NCBI GenBank assembly: GCA_005881275.1
Contig: VBEF01000055.1
Coordinates: forward strand, 1-46,404
Length of the DNA: 46,404 nucleotides
Direction: 5' to 3'
Source of the DNA: Chloroflexota bacterium
GTDB lineage: Bacteria; Chloroflexota; Dormibacteria; Dormibacterales; Dormibacteraceae
In this document: positions 18,534 through 27,025 of the stretch, piece after piece
Numbering within the stretch: the stretch's first letter is position 1
Layout of the letters: every line of letters starts with the position of its first letter
Notes under the pieces: model-generated
What the model was told of the DNA's origin: nothing
Seen by the model: the letters and a program-made list of their open reading frames with translations, nothing else
The model's database searches: none
Program-made: the position numbers and the translations under genes

Positions 18534-20333
18534 ATGAGAGTTCGAGCCGCCAGGCTGGCAATCGCCGCGTTCGCCTCCTCGCTCGTGATCGCGATCTCAG
18601 GTGGAAGCGCGAGCGCCGACGAGGCGTGGGTCATCAACTCGTTCCAGTCCACGATCCGCGTCAATACGAACTCGACGATCGCCGTGGTCGAGGACATCCG
18701 GGTCGACTTCGGCGGCGTGCAGAAGCACGGGATCTTTCGCACCATCCCGGTGCGTTATGTGTACGACAACCGGCAGGACCGCTACTACAACCTGAACATC
18801 AACTCGGTGACCGACGGCACCTCGCCGCTGCAGTACGACGCGTACACCAGCGGGCCGGACGAGGTGATCAAGATCGGCGACCCCAACCGAACGGTCAGCG
18901 GCGCCCAGCGCTACGTCATCAGCTACACGGTGCAGGGGGCGCTGAACAGATTCAGCGACCGCGACGAGCTGTTCTGGAACGTCGACGGCGACATGTGGCC
19001 GGTGCCGAAGCAATCCGTCACCGCAAGCGTCGAGCTGCCCGCGGGATCGTTTGTCGAGGCGGCGTGCTACCAGGGGCCGCGGGGCTCACGCGAGGGTTGC
19101 AAGGTGGCCGGCCTCAACAACTTCTTTACGTACACCGCTACACGCCCGCTCGCTTCAGGCGAGCAGATGTCGATTGCGGTCAGCCTCGTCAAGGGAGCCG
19201 TCAATGTGCCACCGCCGCTGCTCACCGCCCGCGATCGCGAGTTCCCCCAGGACGCGTTCGACGTCAACCCGGTGACGGTCGGGCTGAGTCTCTTGATCCT
19301 CCTGGGTGGGATCGCCGCCATCGCATGGAGCTGGTGGCAGCGCGGCCGCGACCGCGCCTACCTCGGGCACTACTACCAGGCTCCGGCAACGGCGCCCGAG
19401 CAGCCGGAACCCCTCTTCCAGCACGAACCCGTGGTGGTGGAGTTCGAGCCGCCCGAGAACCTGAAGCCTGCCCAACTGGGCCTGATCCTGGACGAGAGCG
19501 CCGACCCCAAGGACGTGACCGCTACGATCGTCGACCTCGCCGTCCGTGGCTACCTCACGATCACGGACATTCCCCACATATTCGGGTTCCACGACTGGCT
19601 GCTGACCCAGAAGCAAGGTGACGTCACCAAGCTGCTGCCGTATGAGTCAACGCTCCTGAACGGGCTGTTCGCCGGGCGCGAGCAGGTCAAGGTCTCGGAG
19701 CTCAAGGGCAAGTTCGGGTCCACGCTGCAGGCGGCGGAAGGCCAGATCGTGTCCGACGCCATGTCGCGCCGGTTCTTCACCGTCAAGCCAGAGTACGCGC
19801 GCCTCTTCTGGGGAGGACTCGGCTGGGCGGCCATCATCGCCGGCGGCTTTGCCACGTACCAGCTGGGGATCCATTTCGGCTGGGGATTGATTGGCGCCGC
19901 GATCCTGCTGCTCGGTCTGGTGCTGATCGTCACCGCAAGGGTCATGCCGCAGCGCACGGCAAGAGGCCGCGCCGTCCTGCAGAAAACGCTGGGCTTTCGC
20001 CTCTACATGAACACCGCCGAGAAATACCGCCAGCAGTTCGCGGAGAAGGCGGAGATCTTCACCCAGCTCCTTCCCTACGCGATCGTGTTCGGGGTCGTCG
20101 ACCGCTGGGCCAAGGCATTCGAGGGCATCGACACCAGCGGCGCGTCGAACGGCTGGTACGTCGGCAATGCGCCATTTCAGGCGGCGCTGCTCTCGAGCAG
20201 CCTGCAGTCGTTGAACAACAACATCTCGAGCGCGATCTCAGCCTCGCCGCCAAGCTCAGGCAGCGGGAGCGGATTCGGCGGCGGCGGTTCCTCAGGCGGC
20301 GGTGGAGGCGGGGGCGGCGGAGGGTCTTGGTGA
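18534..20333 (+). CDS. DUF2207 membrane protein with Gly-rich tail
   Basis: A 599-residue protein. A signal peptide (about residues 1-28) is followed by the extracellular DUF2207 domain (VINSFQSTIRVNTNSTIAVVEDIRVDFGG ... HGIFRTIPVRY), a membrane helix near residues 243-262, a cytoplasmic winged-helix-like region, and two more helices around 425-470. The last ~30 residues are almost all Gly and Ser and end in GGGSW, as is usual in this family. Function is unknown; members are widespread predicted membrane proteins. It is divergent from typA and shares its short promoter gap. Confidence 0.88.
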   Translation: MRVRAARLAIAAFASSLVIAISGGSASADEAWVINSFQSTIRVNTNSTIAVVEDIRVDFGGVQKHGIFRTIPVRYVYDNRQDRYYNLNINSVTDGTSPLQYDAYTSGPDEVIKIGDPNRTVSGAQRYVISYTVQGALNRFSDRDELFWNVDGDMWPVPKQSVTASVELPAGSFVEAACYQGPRGSREGCKVAGLNNFFTYTATRPLASGEQMSIAVSLVKGAVNVPPPLLTARDREFPQDAFDVNPVTVGLSLLILLGGIAAIAWSWWQRGRDRAYLGHYYQAPATAPEQPEPLFQHEPVVVEFEPPENLKPAQLGLILDESADPKDVTATIVDLAVRGYLTITDIPHIFGFHDWLLTQKQGDVTKLLPYESTLLNGLFAGREQVKVSELKGKFGSTLQAAEGQIVSDAMSRRFFTVKPEYARLFWGGLGWAAIIAGGFATYQLGIHFGWGLIGAAILLLGLVLIVTARVMPQRTARGRAVLQKTLGFRLYMNTAEKYRQQFAEKAEIFTQLLPYAIVFGVVDRWAKAFEGIDTSGASNGWYVGNAPFQAALLSSSLQSLNNNISSAISASPPSSGSGSGFGGGGSSGGGGGGGGGGSW

Positions 20334-20403
20334 ACTTGCAAACCTGACCCGATAGGTCTTGAATTAGTCTCGGCTTCGGTCGGCGTCTTTAGGGGGGAGA
20401 TAG

Positions 20404-22323
20404 ATGAACGTCTTTTTGGCGTTCCATCAGACCTACGAGCCCGTTCTGGGCAGCATTTTCCTGTCGGCGATCGTCGCAGGCGTTCCGCTCTACGTCTTGT
20501 TCGTCATGCTGGCCGTCCTGCGTCTGCCGGCGTGGATGTGCGCCGTGGCGTCCATGCTCACGGCCGCGGTCCTGGGCTGGATCGTGTGGGGCATGCCCCT
20601 CGGCGTGACGCTCGGGGCGGCCACGGAGGGCATGGCTTTCGGCCTCTGGCCCATCAGCTGGATCGTTCTCAATGCTGTCTTCTTCCATAACCTGACGGTC
20701 GCGAGCGGCGACTTCGACGTCATCAAGCGCGCGCTCTCCCGTCTGACCGTCGACCGCCGGCTGCAGGCGCTGCTGGTCGCATTCAGCTTCGGGGCGCTGA
20801 TCGAGGGCATCGCAGGCTTCGGTGCGCCGGTCGCGATCTCGGCCTCGATCCTGGCCAGCCTCGGCTTCGAGCCGGTCACCGCCGCGGTCCTCGCCCTGCT
20901 GGCGAACACCGCTCCGGTGGCGTTCGGCTCGATCGGCATCCCGGTGGTCACGCTCGGCCGGTTGGTGGCGCCGGTGCTCGGCCATGCCGACCCGACGTCG
21001 ACCACCCTCGCCCTCTCGGCCATGGTCGGGCGGCAGCTGCCGGTTTTTTCGATCATCATCCCGGCCTACCTGATCGTCGTCCTGGCCGGCTGGCGCCGGA
21101 TGCGGGAAGTCCTCCCCGCGGTTCTGGTCACGGGCGTGTCGTTCGCGATCGTCCAGTTCCTGATCTCGAACTTTGTGGGCCCGGAGCTGACCGACATCAT
21201 CGCGGCGCTCGTTTCGATGGGCTGCCTCGCGGCGCTCCTTCGCTTCTGGAAGCCCCGCGAGGTGTGGCAGTTCGCTCACGAAGCGCCTGCACCGGTCAGC
21301 GGCCTTCAACCGCGTCGCGTGATGGGAGGCTCCGATCTGCCCGCACGCGCGGTGGCTTCGGGCCGATCCGTCGACGCGGCCGATCCCCCGTCGCGCATCG
21401 TTCGCGCCTTCTCCATGTACCTGGTTCTGGTGGTCGTGATCCTGATCGGCCAGATGGGCAACCTGCCTTGGTGGTCGGGCCACCCGGTAGGAGACGTCAA
21501 GACGGCGCTCGCGGCGCCGGCCAACATCACCGCCGACTTCAAATGCGGCAACCCTGGGTTCAAGCTGTGCCCGCTGCCGTGGATCGGACCCGACCCGGCC
21601 AAAAACCGCCAGGCCTTCAAGTTCCCGTACTGGAGCTTCTACTGGCCGGGAACTTATGAGCTGGACAAGAAGGGTCAGCCCGTGTCGGTCGTGTTCAACG
21701 AGAAGCCCATCGTGGCCAAGTCGGCGCCCTACAACAACCCGTTCAACTGGGACTTTCTCGCCGCCGCCGGCACCCTGGTCTTGCTGGCCACGATCGTCGC
21801 CTATGCGCTGATGTGGATCTCGGGCTCCCGCTTCAACTACTTCGCCGTGTACGCGCGCACGCTGCGGCAGCTCGCGCTGCCGGTCGTGACCATCGCGTTC
21901 ATCCTCGGGATCGCGTACCTGATGAACTTCTCGGGCATGACGTCCAGCCTGGCCATCGCCTTCTCGAAGACGGGGTTCGTGTTCCCGTTCGTCGCCGCAT
22001 TCCTGGGATGGCTGGGCGTATTCCTCACCGGCAGCGACACGTCGTCGAACACGCTGTTCGGCCCGCTCCAGGCACAGACCGCCCAGCAGCTGCACAACGT
22101 CAGCCCGATCCTGACCGCCGCCACGAACTCGTCCGGCGGCGTGATGGGCAAGATGATCAGCCCGCAGAACCTGTCGGTCGGGGCCGCCGGAGTGAACAAG
22201 GTTGGAGCCGAGGGCGACATCTTCCGTCGCGTGATCGGCTACAGCCTGATCCTCACCAGCGCGATGGGCCTCCTGGCGATGCTCGAGGCGTACGTGCTGC
22301 CGGGAATCGTCCCCTCGCCGTAA
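20404..22323 (+). CDS. lctP: L-lactate permease (LctP family)
   Basis: A 639-residue transporter with about 12-14 membrane helices. Diagnostic blocks are FGALIEGIAGFGAPVAIS near residue 130, SDTSSNTLFGPLQAQTA near 545 and TNSSGGVMGKMISPQNLSVGA near 575. It moves lactate or glycolate with protons. It is longer than the usual ~550 residues because of a loop at about 365-450 with Cys pairs, probably outside the membrane. ATG 20404 follows a strong GGGGGGAG site. No lactate-use genes are adjacent, although a LUD protein lies far away at 34772. Confidence 0.93.
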   Translation: MNVFLAFHQTYEPVLGSIFLSAIVAGVPLYVLFVMLAVLRLPAWMCAVASMLTAAVLGWIVWGMPLGVTLGAATEGMAFGLWPISWIVLNAVFFHNLTVASGDFDVIKRALSRLTVDRRLQALLVAFSFGALIEGIAGFGAPVAISASILASLGFEPVTAAVLALLANTAPVAFGSIGIPVVTLGRLVAPVLGHADPTSTTLALSAMVGRQLPVFSIIIPAYLIVVLAGWRRMREVLPAVLVTGVSFAIVQFLISNFVGPELTDIIAALVSMGCLAALLRFWKPREVWQFAHEAPAPVSGLQPRRVMGGSDLPARAVASGRSVDAADPPSRIVRAFSMYLVLVVVILIGQMGNLPWWSGHPVGDVKTALAAPANITADFKCGNPGFKLCPLPWIGPDPAKNRQAFKFPYWSFYWPGTYELDKKGQPVSVVFNEKPIVAKSAPYNNPFNWDFLAAAGTLVLLATIVAYALMWISGSRFNYFAVYARTLRQLALPVVTIAFILGIAYLMNFSGMTSSLAIAFSKTGFVFPFVAAFLGWLGVFLTGSDTSSNTLFGPLQAQTAQQLHNVSPILTAATNSSGGVMGKMISPQNLSVGAAGVNKVGAEGDIFRRVIGYSLILTSAMGLLAMLEAYVLPGIVPSP

Positions 22324-22356
22324 CCCCTCCAGCCGCAGCGACCGTTCTACCCGCCG

Positions 22357-22443
22357 TGGTGCCGAGAGCGGGAGTCGAACCCGCACGTCCTTGCGGACAT
22401 CGGTTTTTGAGACCGACGCGTCTGCCTGTTCCGCCACCTCGGC
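22357..22443 (-). tRNA. tRNA-Leu (anticodon CAA)
   Basis: The full cloverleaf can be drawn on the minus strand. The acceptor GCCGAGG pairs with TCTCGGC, the D-arm begins GCGG, the anticodon stem TCGGT/ACCGA encloses CTCAAAA (anticodon CAA), the long class II variable arm is GTCC-GCAA-GGAC, and the T-arm is GCGGG-TTCGACT-CCCGC. CCA is encoded at 22357-22359. It reads UUG codons. Confidence 0.95.
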
Positions 22444-22478
22444 GCACTCCAGAGGGGTCTCGACCATACCATTGGCCG

Positions 22479-23075
22479 GTGCGAGCCGGACTGGCGCTGC
22501 TGGTGATCTCGATTCTGACCGCCTGCGGGCCGCAGCTCGCCCAGACCGCGTCGGTCACCCCAGGCGCAACCGGCGCCGCCAACGCCTCGGGCCCCCGCAT
22601 CTCTCAACCGCCCGTCGCGCCGCCGACCCCTCCTGGGACCAACCTTCCCGACTTCGCCTGCACCGACTTCTCAGGCGGCAAGACGGGTGTCGCCAACACC
22701 ATCACCGCGCGCGTGGGCGAGCTGGCGACCTACGACCGGTTCGTCCTCCAGTTCGAGTCGATCGTACCCACCTACAGCGTCACGCGACAGGACAAGCCCG
22801 TCTTCCCCCTCGGCGCGAGCGGCCAGACCGTGACGCTCAGCGGAACCGCCGGCGTGCTGGTTCGTGTGCACTCGGCGACCGGCGCGACGACCTTCACCGG
22901 CTCGACCGACCTGATCCATCCCGAGTTCCAGGTCTTGAAAGAGGCCCGCCAGACCGAGGACTTCGAGGGCTACGTGTCCTGGGGGCTCGGCGTGAGCAAG
23001 CCGACCTGCATTCGAGCGTTCGCGCTCAACGATCCGGCGCGCTTGGTCGTCGATTTGCGCATACCCACCAGCTAA
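22479..23075 (+). CDS. Lipoprotein with AMIN-like domain
   Basis: A 198-residue exported protein. From GTG 22479 it has a short signal ending in lipobox LTAC, then a Pro/Thr-rich linker, then a domain of about 130 residues (TITARVGELATYDRFVLQF ... GTAGVLVRVHSATG ... FEGYVSWGLGVSKPTCIRAF ... RLVVDLRI). That pattern matches the AMIN-like beta-sandwich of actinobacterial lipoproteins, thought to bind the cell envelope. The start lacks a good ribosome site, so it is uncertain. It is followed after a short gap by two FecR-domain genes on the same strand. Confidence 0.7.
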   Translation: MRAGLALLVISILTACGPQLAQTASVTPGATGAANASGPRISQPPVAPPTPPGTNLPDFACTDFSGGKTGVANTITARVGELATYDRFVLQFESIVPTYSVTRQDKPVFPLGASGQTVTLSGTAGVLVRVHSATGATTFTGSTDLIHPEFQVLKEARQTEDFEGYVSWGLGVSKPTCIRAFALNDPARLVVDLRIPTS

Positions 23076-23207
23076 TCTCCCGGGCGATGGCGATCCAGCC
23101 GCCGCCCGCGCCAGCCGTCCCTCAGCAAGCCGCACCTCCTCCTTCGGCGCAGGTCTGGCTGTTTCGGTCGCGGGTGCGGCTTCGGTTGTGGCGGATGCCT
23201 CGTCGCG

Positions 23208-24512
23208 GTGATCCTTGCGGTGCTGCTCATCGTGGGCGGCGGATGGTGGTTCTTCGTGGTCCAGGCATCAGCCGCGGTGACGGCGCCCGCGACGCTCATC
23301 GTCTACAACCAGACGGTGACGGTCAACGGCAGCGGCGGCACGGCGGGCCAGGCGCTCAACGCCAACGACGACGTCAAGACCCAAACCGGCCACGCCGCAA
23401 TCCAGTTCCCCGACGGCTCTTACGTCCGGATGTCGCCCAACACCGAGGTCCAGATCACCAGGGTCCAGCTCCAGAAGGCCGGCAACCTGGACGCGGTCGA
23501 GGTGGCGCAGAAGGCGGGCCGGACCCTGGTGAACGTCCAGCACCTCGCCAGCGGTTCGTCGTTCAAGATCGACGGTCACTCCGTCAGCGCCGAGGTGCGC
23601 GGGACTCAGTTCGAGGTGCTGGTTCGGCAGAACAACACCAACCTCTTCAAGGTGTTCGCCGGCTCGATAAGCGTGAGCGGCACGACGAGGCAGGCCGTCA
23701 ACGCCGGGCAGGAGGTCGACGTCAGCGCCGGCGGTGTGCTCGGGCCGGTGCGGCCCATCCAGCGCGACCCGCAGGACCCGTACGCACTCACGGCCCAGTG
23801 CGCCAATGCGGTGGCGGCGGGCACGACGCAGGGCACGCTGCAGGTCTCGACGGGCGACCCGATCTCGACCGGTCAGACGGCGGAGTTCGGCTATGACTCC
23901 TCGGGAGGCGCGCTCACATTCGCGCTCTGCTACCCCGGCAGCTTCATGACGCTCTCGGTTTTCAGCCCCGATGGCGTCGAGCACGCCTCACGCAATGGAA
24001 CCTCAGGCGTGGCCAACCACATCGAGGGCAAGGCGGGTCACTGGCGGGCCGTTGTTCACGCCGTCACGGTTGCGCCCGCCGAGGCCTTCGTCGTGGCGTT
24101 CGCCGGCAACGCGCCGTGCTCCGCGGCGAATGTCGACGATGGGACGATCGTGCGGCAGACGCTCAGCAACTCGCAGATCTCCAAGGCGCTCGCGGATTCG
24201 GGCGCCGGCGGCGTGACGATCGCCGTGCAGGGCACGTCGCCCACATCGGCGCACGTCGTCTATCACTCGGACATCGGCGGGATCGAGATCTCCTGGATCA
24301 TCGACTTCTACGCCGCGACGCCCAACCTCGGCGCGGTCATCACGCAGGTGACCGTGCGCGGGATCAACGTCACGACTCAGGTCATCAAGAACCTGAGCTC
24401 TTTCGGCGGTAAGTCGATCAGCTCGATCCCCTCAGGATTCACCGTCGACCGCGTCTACTCATGCGCGGTCGGGGGCGGCGACAACATGATGGTGGTCGAG
24501 GGCCACAGGTAA
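23208..24512 (+). CDS. FecR-domain membrane protein 1, N-terminus frameshifted
   Basis: A 434-residue protein with an N-terminal membrane helix (VILAVLLIVGGGWWFFV) and a FecR domain (about residues 25-170: NDDVKTQTGHAAIQFPDGSYVRM ... VNVQHLASGSSFKIDG ... VRGTQFEVLV). A long C-terminal domain is shared with its neighbour. The ORF begins at GTG 23208, inside the membrane helix. Upstream, ATG 23087 opens a Pro-rich start (MAIQPPPAPAVPQQ) in another frame, while this frame reads back as a Gly/Cys-rich stretch (GCGFGCGGCLVA). So a 1-nt shift between 23087 and 23207 probably breaks the real N-terminus. It is a paralogue of the next gene. Confidence 0.78.
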   Translation: MILAVLLIVGGGWWFFVVQASAAVTAPATLIVYNQTVTVNGSGGTAGQALNANDDVKTQTGHAAIQFPDGSYVRMSPNTEVQITRVQLQKAGNLDAVEVAQKAGRTLVNVQHLASGSSFKIDGHSVSAEVRGTQFEVLVRQNNTNLFKVFAGSISVSGTTRQAVNAGQEVDVSAGGVLGPVRPIQRDPQDPYALTAQCANAVAAGTTQGTLQVSTGDPISTGQTAEFGYDSSGGALTFALCYPGSFMTLSVFSPDGVEHASRNGTSGVANHIEGKAGHWRAVVHAVTVAPAEAFVVAFAGNAPCSAANVDDGTIVRQTLSNSQISKALADSGAGGVTIAVQGTSPTSAHVVYHSDIGGIEISWIIDFYAATPNLGAVITQVTVRGINVTTQVIKNLSSFGGKSISSIPSGFTVDRVYSCAVGGGDNMMVVEGHR

Positions 24513-24565
24513 GGAGCCTAAGCGGGGGGAGTTAGCCGTGCTTTGAGCTATCTTTCCTCGGCAGC

Positions 24566-25957
24566 ATGGCAACCGTAGCCGCCAAGGCGCCACCCAGACG
24601 TCGCGGCGGACGCCGCCTGCTGATCCTGTTTTTGATCCTCATCGTCGCCGTCGTGGGCGTGGTCGTCTGGCTGAACGTGGCCGCATCGGCGCAGGTCAAC
24701 GCGTCGGCGACCCTCACCGTTTATCAGCCCGCCGCCTCGACCTCGAGCAACGGCAGTGACTTTCTTACGGCCACGACCGGGGCGGTGGTCCACGCCGGCG
24801 CCTCGGTGAAGACGGACGCCAAGGGACGCGCCGCGATAACGCTGCCCGACGGCACCCTGACCCGGCTCGCCAGCGATACCACCCTCAAATTCGACTCCGC
24901 CCATTTCACCAAGAGCGGCAGCCTCCATGACGTGACCCTCAGCCAGAAGATCGGCCGGACGTTCACCAACGTGCAGCACCTCGCCTCAGGCGCAACCTTC
25001 GACGTCAACGGCGCGTCCGCGACAGCCAGCGTGCGCGGCACGAAGTTCGAGATCTACATCCTCGCCGACGGCACCATGACGGTCAAAGTCTTCGTCGGAA
25101 CCGTGCGCCTGCACAACGCAACCGCCTCCGTTCAGATCAACGCCGGCCAGCAGGCGACCGCGAATCCAAACGGGACGATCAGCCAACCGATCCCCATCGT
25201 CCCGGACTCCACCGATCCCTTCGGACCCGCCCTCGCGGCGTCCGACGCGGTCGCGATAGGCACGACGCCCGGAACGGAGCAGGACTTTATCGGCGCGCCG
25301 CTCCACAACGGCGAACAGCAGCAGTACACCTACAGCTACGCGGGCGGCAGCCTTGTCAAAGCCTCGCTTGGTTATCCGGGCAGCGCGATGAAGCTGACCG
25401 TCCAGGCCCCTGACAACCAGAAGTACGTGGCTACTGGAACTCTGCCGACGGTCGAGGTGCACAACGCTCCGCCCGGCGTCTACAAGATCATCGTCGACGG
25501 CGTGAGCGGACTCGGCACCGCCGGTGAGGAACCCTTTATCGCCGTCGCATCGCTGGAGTCCTGCGCCAGCGCGGATGTCCAGCAGAACGGTGCGGTGCAC
25601 CGCGGTTACACCTCCCAGGACCTGATCGACGCCGTTCAGTCGGGCCAGGTATCAGGCATCTCGAACCTCAAGCTGAGGATCAACGACGACTCTGCCGCCG
25701 GCGCGATCATCACCGGCGGCGGCACCTATAACGGGGTCGGCTGGAGCGGTTCGGTGGTGCTGGTCGCGCACAACGGCGTGCTCGACATCATGCCGACAGG
25801 GGGCAGCGTGTTCGGCATGAACGTGCCGGCACAGCAGGTCGTGCAGCAGATCGCCGCCGCGATCGGACAGGATCCCTCGAACCTGAGCCCTGGATTCATG
25901 GTCGACCGGCTCTTCACCTGCAAGTCGGTGATGATCGTCGACGGCCGGGTCCGCTAG
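24566..25957 (+). CDS. FecR-domain membrane protein 2
   Basis: A 463-residue protein. It has a short basic cytoplasmic start (PPRRRGGRR), one membrane helix (about residues 18-38) and a FecR domain (AGASVKTDAKGRAAITLPDGTLTRL ... VRGTKFEIYILADG). The C-terminal region ends in FMVDRLFTCKSVMIVDGRVR, matching FTVDRVYSC ... MMVVEGHR in the previous gene. The two are full-length paralogues from a tandem gene duplication. FecR domains usually sense or signal across the envelope, but no sigma factor is present here. Its stop overlaps the convergent kinase-like gene by 4 bp. Confidence 0.85.
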   Translation: MATVAAKAPPRRRGGRRLLILFLILIVAVVGVVVWLNVAASAQVNASATLTVYQPAASTSSNGSDFLTATTGAVVHAGASVKTDAKGRAAITLPDGTLTRLASDTTLKFDSAHFTKSGSLHDVTLSQKIGRTFTNVQHLASGATFDVNGASATASVRGTKFEIYILADGTMTVKVFVGTVRLHNATASVQINAGQQATANPNGTISQPIPIVPDSTDPFGPALAASDAVAIGTTPGTEQDFIGAPLHNGEQQQYTYSYAGGSLVKASLGYPGSAMKLTVQAPDNQKYVATGTLPTVEVHNAPPGVYKIIVDGVSGLGTAGEEPFIAVASLESCASADVQQNGAVHRGYTSQDLIDAVQSGQVSGISNLKLRINDDSAAGAIITGGGTYNGVGWSGSVVLVAHNGVLDIMPTGGSVFGMNVPAQQVVQQIAAAIGQDPSNLSPGFMVDRLFTCKSVMIVDGRVR

Positions 25958-26994
25958 CCCGCTCCGAACACCTTCAGAAGCAGTTTTAGTCCCGAGCCCT
26001 CGAAGAGCCATACGGCTTCCGCGACGCCGATGACCACGACCAGCACGGCACCGACGCCGACGCCTCTCACCCGGATCGCAGGCTTCGTCATCCGCGTTCC
26101 GGATTCGGCTTTGCCGTTGGGCGAAGTGATCGCTGATTCCAGCCTGTCGAGCAGCTCGCTCGCGCTCGCGGGACGCCGGCTGGGGTCGCGGTCCATCGCC
26201 TGCTGCAGGATGATCGCGAAAGCGGCAGGCAGGTCCGGCACGACCTCGCGCACGTTCGGCGGCGGCTCGTAAAGACGCCGGCTCAGCGTCTCGATCCAGC
26301 TCTTGGACGAGAAGGGCCTGCGGCCGGTCGTCGCCTGGAAGATGACGGCCGCCAGCGAGTAGACGTCGGCCCGTCCGTCGACCTCGCGGCCGACGAGCCG
26401 CTCCGGCGCGACATAGTCGGGTGCCACCGCCCCGCTTGCGCCGGGGCCCGTGTTGAAAGACGCCACCGTGCCGAGGCCAAACCCTGTCAGCAAGGTCCGG
26501 CCGTCGTGCGCGAGCAGGATGTTCGCCGGCTTGACGTCGCGGTGGATGGTCGCGCGCGAATGCGCGTAGTCGAGCGCGCTCGCGATTGGACGCAGCAGCG
26601 AGACGATGCCCAACGGTTCGTACCGCTGACCGTCGCCCATCGATTTGTCGAGGGTGTCACCCGCGACCAGCTCGGTCACCAGGTAGGGCGACTCGCCGTC
26701 ATACGCCAGCTCGTAGACACGCGGAATCGCCTCGTGCTCGAGCGCCGTATACGAGCGCAGCTCCAGCATGAAGCGGCGCGAAAAGCTCACATCACGCGCG
26801 ACGCCGGTGCCGATGGTGCGCACCGCCACCCGGCGGTGCAGGCGCGGATGCTCAGCCTCGTAGACGGAGCCGAGGCTGTCGGTGTCCAGCTCGCGCACCA
26901 GGCGATATCCGCCGACGTGCTGGTGACCGTTGCTTTCGGGCTTCCCGTCGCTTTTTGGCTGCGTTCCGTTCTCGTGCGGGGCTTCCTGTCCCAC
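25954..26994 (-). CDS. Degenerate Ser/Thr protein kinase (predicted pseudokinase)
   Basis: A 346-residue protein with a PknB-like kinase fold (about residues 30-290), one membrane helix (311-331) and a 13-residue external tail. Several catalytic parts are altered. The Gly-rich loop reads DTDSLGSVYEA without the usual Gly pattern, the VAIK lysine is Arg59 (VAVRT), and the DFG aspartate is Gly171 (TGFGLG). The HRDVKPAN loop (151-158), with Asp153 and Asn158, and the APE-like PERL remain. Loss of both the ATP-orienting Lys and the Mg-binding Asp argues against normal phosphotransfer, so it may act as a scaffold. It is convergent with the FecR genes. Confidence 0.85.
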   Translation of the reverse strand: MGQEAPHENGTQPKSDGKPESNGHQHVGGYRLVRELDTDSLGSVYEAEHPRLHRRVAVRTIGTGVARDVSFSRRFMLELRSYTALEHEAIPRVYELAYDGESPYLVTELVAGDTLDKSMGDGQRYEPLGIVSLLRPIASALDYAHSRATIHRDVKPANILLAHDGRTLLTGFGLGTVASFNTGPGASGAVAPDYVAPERLVGREVDGRADVYSLAAVIFQATTGRRPFSSKSWIETLSRRLYEPPPNVREVVPDLPAAFAIILQQAMDRDPSRRPASASELLDRLESAITSPNGKAESGTRMTKPAIRVRGVGVGAVLVVVIGVAEAVWLFEGSGLKLLLKVFGAG

Positions 26995-27025
26995 GAATCC
27001 TGAACTTTAGGCCACCTGGCCGAAT

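Noticed and set aside
20334-20403. LldR-type operator upstream of the lactate permease
   Set aside because: Only a weak ACCT...AGGT symmetry is visible and it does not match the known TGGT...ACCA pattern.
20389-22467. Minus-strand open frame of 692 codons opposite the lactate permease
   Set aside because: The composition is low-complexity, it also covers a tRNA gene, and the plus strand encodes a full transporter.
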